Below are positions 11,800-23,120 of a stretch of DNA of 64,000 nt, piece after piece; positions within the stretch are counted from its first letter, which is position 1; every line of letters starts with the position of its first letter. The stretch comes from Neoceratodus forsteri (lineage: Eukaryota > Chordata > Ceratodontiformes > Ceratodontidae), in the NCBI GenBank assembly GCA_016271365.2, contig JADMNL010000022.1:223362501-223426500 (forward strand), written 5' to 3'. A program made the position numbers and the translations under genes. The notes under the pieces are model-generated. The model saw only the letters and a list, made by a program, of their open reading frames with translations, did not search any database and was not told the DNA's origin.

Positions 11800-13075
11800 T
11801 TTCCCAGGTTCCAAACAATTATTTTAACATCTCTTTTCCCAAGAGAACGCTATGGAGGACCATACGTGCAGCACATGGTACACAAAAACATTACTGAAAA
11901 GCAACATCCTTTGCTTCGAAATTAAGAAAAAACTCAAACTTTCAAAAAGAAAAGTGTCCTTATATATAAGTATGTTAGCACTCTGCAGTCATCTTGGGGA
12001 AAAAAAGATGTAAATTACACATTTAAAGCTGTGTTCAGTACAAAGGAAACATCCACTTTAGTTTCCCCTGTACTGAACATCGACCTGAGCAACTAAACAG
12101 CCCAAATGTTTCAAAAAAGCAAAAAAAAGTGAAAAAGCACTAGCATTGAAGATAACTATGGGCTAGTTACAGGCCAGAGCTGGCTCCTGTTACAAAACTT
12201 TATTTTACATCTCTTTACAGAATGAAAAGGCACGCAAGGCCTTACATGCAGCACACGGTACACCAAGCAATTACTCAAAAGCACTAGAACCTGTTCTGAA
12301 ATGCAATAAAAAAATACAACTTTAAAATACAAAGGTGCCTATAGATGAACTTGTAAAACCTCTGCAGGCATCTGAGGAAAATAAATTTAAATTAAGCATT
12401 TAAAGATGTGAGATTGATCCAAGCTTATGTTCAGTACAAAGGAACCAGCCTTTTGAGTTTCCCCTGTACTGAACATCAACTAAAACAACCAAATAACACA
12501 AATGTTACAAAAAGTAAAAAAAAAAGTGAAAATACACTAGCTTCAATGGTACCTATGGGCCAGTTACAGGCCACAGCCAGACCAGGTTGCAAAACTTTAT
12601 TTTACATCTCCTTTCACCAGAAAAGGCCATGCATTGCCCTACACACATCACATGGTACACCAAAAACTTACTCAAAAGCACTTAAACATGCCCGAAAATG
12701 CATAAAAAAATTTAACTTTCCAATACAAAGGTGCTTACAGATACATTTTTAAGAACTCTACTGGCATCTGAGGGAAAAAATATGTAAATTCAGCATTTAA
12801 AGCTGTGAGATGGCCCAAGCATATGTTCAGTACAAAGGAAACAGCCCTTTTAGTTTCCACTGTACTGAACATAGATTGAAACAATTAAACAGCCTAAATA
12901 TTCCAAAAAAATTAAAAAAACCTCAAAATGCAAAAAAAGAACTAGCATTGAAGGCAACTAAGGGCAAGTCATTGGACAGTCTTGGCCCAGGTTACAAAAA
13001 AATATTTTACATCTCTTTTCCTCAAAACACCCATGCATGGTCTTAAGTGAAGCATACAGTACACCAAGGAGTTAT
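11800..13075. repeat. Tandem array of ~380-405-bp units with internal stem-loops
   Basis: The phrase CATCTC(C)TTT recurs at 11828, 12208, 12605 and 13010, giving periods of about 380, 397 and 405 bp, so there are three full units with partial ends. Each unit also repeats a GGTACACCAA block, a GCATTTAAAG block and an inverted repeat in which TTCAGTACAAAGGAAAC faces GTTTCC...GTACTGAA with a loop of about 10-15 bases (about 12029-12080, 12428-12476 and 12824-12872). Units differ at perhaps 20-25 percent of positions. Short ORFs inside (for example 12408-12752) are chance openings in the repeat. It could be a young satellite seed or an internally duplicated mobile element. Confidence 0.85.
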
Positions 13076-13965
13076 GTCTAGAATTACTGCAGGTGAAACA
13101 AGCAATGCAGAAAAGTATAGTTGCTGAAAAGGCTGGAAGGAATGACCAGAAAGCTGATGTGCATTTGAAGATAATGCTGGTTGACTGAGTAGCATATATT
13201 CATTACAAAGGAACACTGTGAGGACAACAGAATGTTCACCAGTCAAAAGTGCGACTGAAAGAAACTGAGAACTTGGAGCCAAGCCTTTTTAAAGACCTGG
13301 TGGATGACAAAACCAGGTGCTGATGTATACTTTCAATTCTCATTTGTGTGGACTGCAGCTAGGACAGTTACATGGGTAAATATGGGACACTAAGGAAGGA
13401 TCACTGCAAACTGTAAAAATGAGCAAAAAAGTAAAACTTATACAAAGAAATTAATTTTAAAATATGAAAAGGGACATAAAAATGCATCATTGCAGAGAGT
13501 TGCACTGAATTTTCAAAGCTCTATAATAAATTGATAACACCAGCCCAGAAAGGCGTATAAAGGACATCACATGTTGTGAACGTAAGAGGGCAATCCAAAC
13601 TGGAAAAATTGCAAAAATACATTTATTTAACCAAAGCCTCTAAGTAGGGGGAAACAACATGTTATCTAGCAATGAATGGAATCAAAGTTTGTTAAGTAGA
13701 GCACTGTGTGCATGGAAATAATTACAGCACAATTTGAGATAGGCAGAAATGTCACAAAATAGATGCCAATTTAAGGTAGTTAGAAGGCAGTTGAAGGACC
13801 ATAGTAAACAAAATCAAATTTAATAACAGGTCATGTTATGCCCAGTATGTCTTATGATAGATCACTACAAAACAGAGATGGAATATAAGCAAGATAATAC
13901 TGTTTAAAAAATTACAGGGTAACATTTTGCATAAGGTATGAATCTCTCCAGTACTGTACACAGAG

Positions 13966-13967
<2 letters not shown>
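13076..13967. other. Anonymous non-coding stretch
   Basis: AT-rich sequence with no convincing ORF, RNA gene or sharp repeat edge. A degenerate echo of the preceding tandem unit (ATTCATTACAAAGGAAC at about 13199) suggests the array once extended further. Confidence 0.4.

Positions 13968-14025
<58 letters not shown>
13968..14025. repeat. (TA)n microsatellite
   Basis: Uninterrupted TA dinucleotides of about 58 bases, lying just outside the left end of the large foldback element. This could reflect insertion into a TA-rich target. Confidence 0.95.
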
Positions 14026-14026
<1 letters not shown>

Positions 14027-15194
14027 TGGCATGGTAGTGCCACTACAGTTAGGGTTCAGTACCCCATTTAAGGTTAAAGTGTGAAATTTTGCAGCTTAAT
14101 AATGTTGCCACCATATGATGGATTTGCCTGACATTTGGCAAGCATGGAACAGTTCCATAGATCTCTGGATCTGCCAAGTTTTGGAATGGTCAGATATACA
14201 ATTGCAGAGCTATAAAGCAATATAGAAAGTCATATTTATGCTTTTTTGCGCAGTCTTGCTCACACCTACAGGTTGTACAGTTTGTGCGACTGGTCCAAAA
14301 CCTTCAGGGAACATGTGGCTGGGGTCCCTGATGTTTCTTTCAAAGATTTTGTGAAAAAATATTAAATGGTTCAAAAGTTATTCAAAAAACAAGTTTCCCA
14401 TTATAGTCAAAGGGAAAAGTTAATAAACTATTCGACAGTGTCACAAATGCAGTTTTTAGTGTCGCAAATGACCTCTGTAGTGTTGTGATTTAGCCATTCT
14501 TTTTTCAGTTACTGGTCACAGAAATGCTTGGCATTAAAATTTGGGACCCTCAAGGGACACAATTATTTTTGTGTTCACTTATTTGAGCCCTGAGGATGCT
14601 AGCCATGTCTCTTTTGGGGGGTTAAACACCTCAGAAATATGTTTTAAAATTTTTTGTAAACTGTAGTGTCACACTTGTGACACTTTCGTGATTTTTTTTC
14701 TGAAAGTGTCGCAAATCACGACACTACTTTGTGACACTATGGCCAAAATAAAAGGAATTCTTTGCCCCCCTTCTCCAAAAGAATGGTTTGGTCTTTTGGG
14801 CTGAAATTTGGAGGAAAGAAAGCCAAGATCCCACAGATGTGCCTTTTGGTGGTTTGGTGACAACATATTACATAGCTACAAAGTTACAATACTCTGAAAT
14901 TGACTATTTTTCCCGTAGGCTAACATTATGGCGTTCGCCACGCCTTTCGGGGCCCATATCTTGGAAACGCTTCAAGATACGGACTTTTTGTCAGAAAAGT
15001 GCTTAGTCCCCCATTAGGGGCCTAAGTACAAAACTAACCAGGAAAGTCATAAATAATATGAAATTTAATTTTTTTTCTACTTTGTAGTATTCCAAATGTT
15101 AATTTTCTGCTCCAAGGGCCATTATTATGCATACATTCTTTGTATTCACTGTGCTTCTGAATGCACTTTTTGGGGACAAAAAGTGGGTGTGTTT

Positions 15195-15600
15195 TCATTA
15201 CTGTTACAGTTAGCATTTTCACTTGCATTTCCATGACTGTTTGCATTTACGTCTACATCGAAATGTGTGTTACCCTTTGCATTTATGTTTAGGTTACTGT
15301 TACTATTTGCATTTCCATTACTGGTTTTGTTTGTGGTTGTTTCTCCTTTTGCATCACCATGTGCATTGCAATTTGCATTGGTGTTTCTGTTTGCATTTGT
15401 GTTTCCTTTGGTGTCATCATTGCTGTTACCGTAAGCATTTGCGTTTCCAATTGCGTTACTGTGACCATGTGTGTAACAATTTGCATTTGCTTACATGCTT
15501 GTGTTTCCACTTCCATTTCTGTTACTGTACCCTTTGGTGTACTCCTTGCTATTACCATGACCATTTGTGTTTCCAATTGCGTTACCATTACCGAGGGGCC
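15195..15600. repeat. Degenerate GCATTT..GTTAC-type minisatellite in the foldback centre
   Basis: About 400 bases of imperfect tandem repeats built from words such as TTTGCATTT, CCATTACTG and GTGTTTCC, with sub-periods near 12 and 24 bases. The periodicity keeps frames open on both strands (15223-15687 plus, 15289-15588 minus). Those low-complexity predicted peptides are artefacts of the repeat, not genes. Confidence 0.75.
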
Positions 15601-15900
15601 CCACGCTCACACCACCACATTCCATTCACTATTTATACTGCACATTCTCAAAAAGAAGGAAAATTCATGGCAAAAGACTCCATTTAATGCATCAGTTAGT
15701 TGTTCCACAACAAAAAACAAGAAATTGATGTTAGACAGCATATTTGTATCTCCACGCCAATTCATTCCCCATTAATAGGCATCGGCATGCGTTAATTGCT
15801 GGCCCCAACTTCTACCTCATTCTCCTATACTGAACTGCCTAAGCTTGTTTTCACATAGAATGGGGTGAGAGTTAGGGTTTATAACTCCCAACGCACACCC

Positions 15901-16360
15901 CGATGCCAGTTGGTGGGGTGGGGTGGTCGTGGGGTGCAAGGGTTGGCAACCCTAACATTGAATTTCCTTGCTTTTGTCACTGTGGAACAACCCTAACTGA
16001 TGCATTAAACAGATTTTTTTGTCATGAATATATATATATATATATACATATATATGTATATATAATTTTGTTAATGGACCAGTTAGGGTTGATAGGACAC
16101 TGACAAAAGTTTCGAAATGTGATATTAGAAATTGTAATATAACTGCTAACTGGTATGTGTTTGTGGAAGCGCGGGCCCTCTGGGCCCTGCCCTCCCTGCA
16201 CGCTGTCCAGTTTTTGCTTAATGGTATGCATATGTGGGAGTGTGGGCCCTCTGTGCCCTGTGTTCCCACTTACACATAAGTACAGAACCATACAGCAGCT
16301 CTATTGTACTGAAATGTAACCCTTGTAAAACTGATCTGCCAATATCTCAGTAACTATATA
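15901..16360. other. Foldback centre: TA repeat and a short tandem GGGCCC motif
   Basis: Contains a TA-rich microsatellite at 16027-16062. Two copies of a ~65-base segment (GTATG.ATATGTG.. / GTGGAAGCGCGGGCCCTC.. and GTGGGAGTGTGGGCCCTC..) lie at about 16153-16262. No coding signal. Confidence 0.5.
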
Positions 16361-17063
16361 AACTATGAAAATAAATTCCACTGCAGTGGTAATAATGACT
16401 TTGAAACCTCTATGCAGACTTACCTAAAGGTGGACTAACCTATGGTGGAGCAAAAAATCTGTATCTTGAATAGTTTTCCAGATACGGGCACCAAAAGTCA
16501 CCCCAGGGTGCCACAATTTTATCCTATGGGAATTTCTCAACTTTGGAAATCTGTAACTATGGGCCTGTTGAATCTTTTGTGACCCAACCACCAGAAGGCA
16601 CATCTGTGGGACCAGGGCTTGCAACCCTGTGAATTTCACCCCAAAATACCCACCCATTTAAATGCAGTGGGATGGCAAAGAATTGCTGTTTTTTGGTGCA
16701 GTAGTGTTGCAAATTGTGACACTTTCACAAAAATTTGTGAAAGAAAGGGCACAACACTTTCATGATTTATGAAAGTGTTGCATCTGTTCTGTCGCAATTT
16801 GCAACACTATTTGGGTCCGATCTCAGAAAAGGCATTTCTGGGGGGTTTTGCCTGCTAGAAAAGGTTCTGCTGTGTTGCTCAGGGCCCAACTACCTAGGCA
16901 TTCCCAAATTTAAATGCCAGTTTTCTGTCCCAATAACTGAAAACAAGATGGCCACCACACAACAGTAAAAGGGCCTTTTGCAATAATACAATGTACTGGT
17001 GGCAGCTTTCAAGAGGCACATATGAAAAAATTACTCATCATAGTAATGTTGTTTCTTCTAATG

Positions 17064-17221
17064 GAGTCTTGCTGTATTCTGACATTATGCAGTTAGCCCC
17101 AGCACTTGAACTGCCCCAGAGAGGGAAGAGTTAACTCTATGTATGAGCATAGAACATTGAGCTCGAGCTTGGTTTTCAAACCTCTGTCTCTGGTACTTAC
17201 CAGTGTAACCGTCAGATTCTT
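17064..17221. repeat. Left inverted terminal repeat of the DIRS element
   Basis: Reverse-complement match to 22598-22755, sharing for example GCTGTATTCTGACATTATGC and GGGGCTAACTGCATAATG on the opposite strand. In DIRS elements the terminal repeats take part in circular intermediate formation. The outer few dozen bases (17025-17063) also resemble the internal copy at 17545. Confidence 0.9.
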
Positions 17222-17330
17222 ACAAGCAAGCTAAGTACTAACATATGGAAATTATGTGGTATATGGCCAAAAGGCAACAATTTGAGTCCCAAAAGACTCA
17301 AGTTGAGAACCCAAGAAAAAAGAGGTAGTG

Positions 17331-17371
<41 letters not shown>

Positions 17372-17544
17372 TATATAAAACAACATAACAACATTAACAA
17401 AAACAAATACCCAACCCTGAAAGGGAGGGTACAAAGTACACCCCTGAAGTGCAACACTGTGCCTGACAGTCCACTTCCCAAAACTAGGTTCTGAGAGGGG
17501 AGGAAGGGAAGGAGGTCAAAATATAGCAAGGCTCCATTGGAAGA

Positions 17545-17622
17545 AACAATATTACTATGGTGAGTAATGTTTTCTTCAAACAACATGAAGTCTTACTGTA
17601 TTCTGACATTATGCAAACTACC
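17545..17622. repeat. Internal complementary region of the DIRS element
   Basis: A second copy of the element's extreme end (ATGAAGTCTTACTGTATTCTGACATTATGC) is embedded just downstream of the recombinase gene on the coding strand. It contains a small palindrome, ATTACTATGGTGAGTAAT. Known DIRS elements have such a region complementary to both outer ends, which templates the circular junction. Confidence 0.75.
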
Positions 17623-17654
17623 AAGCAGTTCCCACAGGAGGAGGGAATGCAGAA

Positions 17655-18836
17655 CCTATTTTGGGAACAGGCTGTGCAGTACTGCTGTGCCAAACCTATC
17701 ATCACTCCTAGCCTGGATGTCAAGAGAGTAATGCTTGGTGAATGTATGGACTGTTTTCCAGGTGATTGCTTTACAGATTTCTAACAAGGGTATATCTCTG
17801 GCAGCAGCCAGAATAGCAGCTGTACCCCTAGTTCAGTGAGACCTCAGGCCTGGAGGGGTGTTTTGCCCAATTTGTCATAGCAGAATTGTATACAAGAGAC
17901 AATCCACCTGGCAATAGTTATTTTAGTAACAGGCTTACCTTTCCCCACTTCACCATAAGTGAGAAACATTAGGAGACAGTCATTTCTGTGTGCCTTAATA
18001 TGCTCTGTGTAGTATCTAAGAGCCCTTTTAACATTCAAACTGTGTAATCTTATTTCTCCTGAAGAAGAATGGTCAGTGAAAAACACAGGAAGAGACATAG
18101 ACTGGTTCAGATGAAAATCTGATACCACTTTGGGTAAGAACCTCCTATCGGTTCTTAGGACCACCTCATCTCTATGGAAGGAGATGAAGTCATGTTCCAC
18201 TGACAGGGCCTGTAATTCGCTAATCCATCTGGCAGAAGTAATAGCTACCAGGAACACAGTTTTCCAGGTCAAGTACTTCAGCTCGGCCAAAGCCAGAGGT
18301 TCAAAGGGTGACTGCATAAGCTGGGCAATGCAGACGTTAAGATCCCAGGCTGGAGTAGGCTTTCAAAAGGGAGGGTTAATGTGAACCAGACCTTTGAAAA
18401 ACTTATGAAAAACAGGATAAGATGGCAGGGAAGAGCCCTTCCCTGTTGAAAGGAATGCAAAGACAGCTGCTAGGTGAACCTTCAGATTTGTAGGCCTAAC
18501 ACCTAGACCATTAAGATGAACCAGATAATCTAAGGCTGCAGAAATGCCTGCAGAGTCAGGCACAATGCCCTTCTGGGAACACCAAATGCTAAATCTTTTC
18601 CATTTGGAATTGTAAGTTTTCTTAGTGGAAGGTTTCCTGGAAACCTTCAAAATATGCAAGACTCCCTGAGAAATATGCAGGCCTGCATATTGTAACTCTT
18701 CAAGAGTCAGGCCTTGAGGTTGAGAGACTGGAGATCGGTGTAACAGATCCTCCCCTGGGAGGAGGTTAGGAGATTGTGTCTCTTGGGAAGACACAGGGGA
18801 TGTGACACCGCCAGAGACAGCAGCAGAGGATATCAA
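17655..18836 (-). pseudogene. DIRS tyrosine recombinase (YR), three lesions
   Basis: The N-terminal SAM-like DNA-binding region is 18836-18363 and the catalytic domain runs from 18362 to about 17655. Visible catalytic signatures are the first Arg block (ITSARWISEL, about 18215), the HxxR pair at 17827-17838 and the nucleophilic Tyr codon at 17728-17730 within a KHY context. Lesions: a TGA at 18363-18365 that could derive from CGA, a frameshift near 17845-17860, and a TGA between the His and Arg of the HxxR motif. In the family this enzyme inserts the circular cDNA by site-specific strand exchange without target duplication. All catalytic residues I can place are still encoded. Confidence 0.88.
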
Positions 18837-19049
18837 GGTTGTCTAGCCCAGTCTGGAGCTACCAGTATCACTGTGCAGGGTTGAGATCTGATTTTGATCA
18901 GGATCCTGAATAACAGAGGGAAGGGAGGAAAGCATGGAGAAACCTGCCTTTCCAATCCAGAATGAGAGCATCTAGAGGAACAGTCTGTAGGACTGGAGGT
19001 CTACAGCAAAACAGAGGAAGTTGGTGATTGTCCAGGGCTACAAAGAGAT

Positions 19050-20580
19050 CTGTCTCTGGAGTGCCCCATCTGGAGAAGATGACCTGAAGTATGTGAGTAT
19101 GTGAGGTTCCAGGGATCATTCATGATGCCCTTGAAAAATTCTGCTCAGAGCATCTTATCCTCCCCTGGAAGGTGAACTGCTATCAGGGATATCTGAAGAG
19201 AATAAGCCAGAGACCACAATTTCATGGCTTCTGTGAACTGAGTGCCTCCCTGCTTGCTGATATACCACATTGTGGTGGTGTTGTCTGTCCTGACTTGGAC
19301 CACCTTGCCCCTGACTGACTCTGAGAAGGCCTGAAGGGCTATAAAAGCTGCCCTGAGTTCCAGGAGACTGATGTGAAGGAGAGACTCTTGTGAAGACCAG
19401 ACCCCTTGAGCTGTAAGGGCTCCCAAATGGGCTCCTCAACCTAGGAGAGAAGCATCTGTAGTTAGAACTACTGAGGGAACTTGAGAGAGAAATGGAACTC
19501 CTTGTCTGAGGTTGTTCTCGTCCAGCCACCAGTGGAGAGCTTGGACCAGAGTCTGAGTCACTGGAATCAGTTTGGTCAGAGAGTCTCTTTTCTGAGATGA
19601 AAAGGACCTTAGGTGGAACTGAATGTCCCTCATCTGAAATCTTGCTCCTTGTACCACTGCAGTTGAAGCTGCCATGTGACCCAGGAGTTGCAGAAATTGC
19701 CTTGCTGGACAAGACACCAGAGCATGAAAAGAGGAAGCAAGATCTGTTAGGGCCTTTACTCTTGTGAGAGGAAGGAAGGCCTTTGCTTGGATAGTATCCA
19801 ACTCTATCCCTATGAAAGAAAGTTGTTGTACTGGCTCAAGAACAGACTTTGGGAGATTGAGGAGAAACCCCAGAGAAGTGAGCAAGTCTTGAGCGGTTTG
19901 CAGAGCTGACTTGACCTGGTCTGATAACTGACCCACAATTAGCCAGTCATCCAGATATGGGAAGATGGAAATGCCCTGCCTTCTGAGACAGGCAACTACT
20001 ATTGCAAGGCTCTTTGTAAACACCCTTGCAGCTGATGTTAGGCCGAATGGCATGGCTCTGAACTGATACTGGCCTGAAGGCAACTCAAACCTGAGGTACT
20101 TTCTGTGGGAGCACCTGATAGGAATATGGAAGTATGCATCCTTGAGGTCCAGGGATGCTAGCCAATCCCCACCTGGCCTTAGAGAGGGAAGAATAAGTCC
20201 CAGAGTCACCATCTTGAATTTTGGTTTGGAGATGTGTTTGTTCAAATACCTTAGATCTAGGATGGGTCACCACTGCCCTGTTTTCTTTTGGGTAAGGAAG
20301 TACCTGGAGTAAAGACCTTTGCCCCGTGTTGAGTAGGAACCTTTTCCACAGCTCTGAGAGCCAGAAGAGAGGACACCTCTGGCTCTAAGGTGAGGGTCTC
20401 TGGGATGGATGCAGGTGGAAAAGACCTGGCCCTCAGTTTTGGGAATCTTTTGTAGCTGAGGGCCAATCCCTGGCTTACTACCTCCAGGACCCACTTGTCT
20501 GAGGTAACAGACTTCCAGGCCTGGAAGTAGTAAGCCAGCCTGCCTCCTACTGGAATGGGGGAGTCAACCCGGCCTGACAC
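19050..20580 (-). pseudogene. DIRS reverse transcriptase-RNase H, interrupted
   Basis: The N-terminal part is in one frame (20580 to about 20340). A single-base shift then moves it into the frame that carries the rest. A TGA that replaces the Arg codon of the WRPILDLR-type block lies at about 20270. The core 20245-19436 is open for 269 codons, with the LDLKDAYFHIP block, the PFGL block and the catalytic YLDD motif at 19946-19957. RNase H starts at the TDAS block, hits a TGA (a Trp codon in the family) at 19436-19438, then continues with the LELRA and RTDNTT blocks to about 19145. Reverse transcriptase and RNase H copy the DIRS RNA. With three lesions this copy is inactive. Confidence 0.9.
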
Positions 20581-20656
20581 ATCAGGGTGTCTGCTTGGCA
20601 GGAGCTTTGGACTGGGAAGAGGATGCAGCCCTGCTCATCCCCCTCCTGCCTCTCCC

Positions 20657-22195
20657 TCAAAAGAATCCCCTCTGAGGGAAAGAAGAGGAAGCCTGGGCTT
20701 GGTAAAACGGTCTGTGAAAAGGCCTGCCACTGCCCCTAGACTGCTGCTTCTGAGGAGTGGCTTGCCTCTCCTTAGCCTGTGCACTCCTGTAGGTGGTCTT
20801 GTATTCATCCATTTTTTTCATGTAAGCCTCTGTCTGCTCCCCAAACAGAGAGTTACCTACTACAGGGAAATCCATAGCCTTGGCCTGGGTATCCTGCAGA
20901 AGGCTAGTACATCTGAGCCAAGCATGTCTCCTGAGAGACACAGATGTAGCCATGACTCTTGATGCCATATCATTGGAGTCCACAGCAGCATGAAATTTCA
21001 CCTTGAATGCCTCAATTCTATCAGCAGCCACCTCCTCCAGCTCTTTGGCTAGCTGGGGGGAGGCTAGTTTAGCCAGTTCCAGAACCGTATCCAACCTGGA
21101 TTTCTGATACCTGGCTATGTAGGCCATGTAATTTGCCTGCCTGAGTCCCAAAGAGGATGCCAAGTATTGTTTCTTAGCCATGGCATCAACTTTCCTGGAG
21201 TCCTTGTCTGGGGGGGTGAAGCCAAAGGTATGTTAGCCCTGTCACAGGCTGCAGCCTGCACAACCCCAACATGGCTGCAATGAGTGTATGAGAACTCCAT
21301 GCCTGAGCCTGACAACATATACCTCCTGTTCATTCTTTTATCCACAGGAGGTAGTGAGTTAGGAGTTTATAAAAGTTTTTGAGTTTGTTTCCCCCAAAGA
21401 CTTGTGGAGCAGGATAGACAATCTTTTGAACTCTGGGATGTCCATCATTTCTACAAAATCAGGCTATTCCTTCTCCTCAGCAGCTTCAACCATTGGGAGC
21501 TGGAGGGTTTCAGCCACTTTCTTGTAAAACAAGAAGTGTGAAGGGGACTCAGAAAGCCTGGGAAGGGAGATATTGGAAGGCCTGTCTGGGGAGCTATCCA
21601 GTTCAATGGGCTCATCCAGACCTTCCTATTCACTGCCTTCATCCTTGTCATTGGGATATTCTTCTTCTCCCTCCCACTTCTCATAGAAAGCATCTGAATC
21701 ATAATCTGAAGGAGTCGGATACGACCGAACCGACTGCCTAACCAGCTGTACCAGTTCGAACAGAACCGGGTAAAGCTATTGAACTATACTAATCACTTTG
21801 GCTATCTCATCAGGAGTTGGAGAATGCAGTTTTGGATCCGAACTGGCTGACTTATGCTTCTTTTTTGACTGAACCAACCCCTCAGAGTTGGATCTCCTTT
21901 TGCCCGAGGAGGTATCGCCTAGGTCAGTAGGCACCTCCTCAGGTTCAGCCGCAACCGAACCGGGCTGGCCAACCGGATCTACGGTCTTCTCGGCCTCCCT
22001 TTCCTTCAGCCTACTCAACCTTTTTTCAAGAGTGGCTTTAGGGAAGTTTTGCAAATCTGGCAGTCTTTTTGAGGTGGTCAAACCCCAGACAATAAACACA
22101 GATGAGGTGGGGGTCAGCCTCGGCCAAGGCCTCCCCACACTCAGTACAGTGTTGAAAACCAGTAGGACCATTTTTTTCTTGGGGTTCTCACACAT
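20657..22195 (-). pseudogene. DIRS gag-like protein, frameshifted
   Basis: The C-terminal third (21181-20657, 174 codons) is intact and carries the conserved SLRRHAWLR and DTQAK blocks followed by an Arg/Gln/Ser-rich tail. This is typical of vertebrate DIRS gag. The N-terminal part (22195-21776) has a Cys-containing zinc-finger-like start and a charged, coiled-coil-prone region. The middle (about 21775-21182) is acidic and shifted into other frames, with stops. The protein would package element RNA. Confidence 0.8.
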
Positions 22196-22597
22196 GGCCA
22201 GCCTAACAAAATTACCCTAAAAGCTTTCAAACCAGGTAATGAAGAACAATTGGTTATGAACTATGTCACAGGTTCTGTAAAAGAACAAGAAAAAGCCTGT
22301 TTTTTTTTAAACCGATTGGCACAGGAACACCACACTAATCCCTGAAAATTACAAAAAATAAACAGACAAGTCAGTTCCTAACTGGACCGACCAATGAAGA
22401 ACCAAGACAAAAACACAATTTCCACAAAAACCACAATAAACAAGTCACCACCTATCTACCACATTAACTGCACCGTAGACAGAGGCTAGAAATCTGAAAA
22501 AAAAAACAACAAATCGGTTTCAACCAACTCTATTTTAAACTTTACCAAACTGACAGTAGAGGAAATCTCCAGAGAGATTTCACTGTTAGGCAGAGTA

Positions 22598-22755
22598 AAG
22601 AATCTGACAGTTACACTAAGTACCAGAGACAGAGGTTTGAAAACCGAGCTCGAACTCAACATTCTATGCTCATGCATAGAGTTAACTCTTTCTTCTCCGG
22701 GACAGTTCAAGCGCTGGGGCTAACTGCATAATGTCAGAATACAGCAAGACTTCAT
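22598..22755. repeat. Right inverted terminal repeat of the DIRS element
   Basis: Reverse complement of 17064-17221. The match ends near 22752-22760, where foldback-arm sequence resumes (CCTTTGACTATAATGGGA at about 22776). Confidence 0.9.
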
Positions 22756-23120
22756 GTCGTTTTAAATATTTTTCCCCTTTGACTATAATGGGAGAATAAA
22801 AATTTGAATAACTTTTGAATGGATTAATATTTTTTCACCAAAGCTTCAAAAGGCACATCAGTGGACCAGACTGCATGTCCCCTGAAGATTTCAGACCAGA
22901 TGGACTAATCATTTAGCTTGCAGCCCCAAGCAAAGGAACGTGCACAAAACTAATTTTTGTGTGTTTTATGGTGCTCTGCAACTCTGCAACTGCTCATCCG
23001 ACTATAATGCAACTTGGCAAATCCAGAGATCTATGGTGCCAATCCAAGTATACAAACTTTTAGACAAATCCATCGTACAGTTGCAAAGTTATTAAAGTGC
23101 AAAATTTGGGGTTTAACATA

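Larger units (their letters stand above)
17025..22765 (-). mobile_element. DIRS1-like tyrosine-recombinase retrotransposon, near full length
   Basis: On the minus strand the order is gag (22195-20657), RT plus RNase H (20580-19050), then tyrosine recombinase (18836 to about 17655). This is the canonical DIRS order. Inverted terminal repeats are present: 17064-17221 matches the reverse complement of 22598-22755 with only scattered differences. An internal copy of the terminal sequence at about 17545-17622 fits the internal complementary region that DIRS elements use to re-form circular junctions. There is no integrase and no LTR, as expected for DIRS. Each gene carries only a few stops or frameshifts, so this is one of the younger insertions in the window. 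It lies inside the right arm of the foldback element. Confidence 0.93.
14058..23120. mobile_element. Large foldback (long inverted repeat) element, split by a DIRS insertion
   Basis: The left arm is 14058 to about 15065. Its reverse complement is found in two pieces: the inner part at about 16360-16960 and the outer part at about 22766-23120. The DIRS element (17025-22765) sits exactly between these, so the right arm was continuous before that insertion. Shared landmarks, one arm against the reverse complement of the other, include AAAAGGCACATCTGTGGGA against AGAAGGCACATCTGTGGGA, CCTTTGACTATAATGGGA, and AAATCCATC followed by GCAAAATTT. Without the DIRS the element is about 3.3 kb, with arms of about 0.95-1 kb. 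I found no transposase. The arms contain repeated GTGTCRCAAAT-type words. Family unknown. Confidence 0.8.

Noticed and set aside
13968..14025. Possible origin or AT-rich regulatory site
   Set aside because: It is a plain TA microsatellite, with nothing around it to suggest function.
15223..15687. 154-codon plus-strand ORF rich in Cys, His and Leu
   Set aside because: It is produced by a short-period repeat that is open in other frames and on the opposite strand. No domain, splice or promoter signal.
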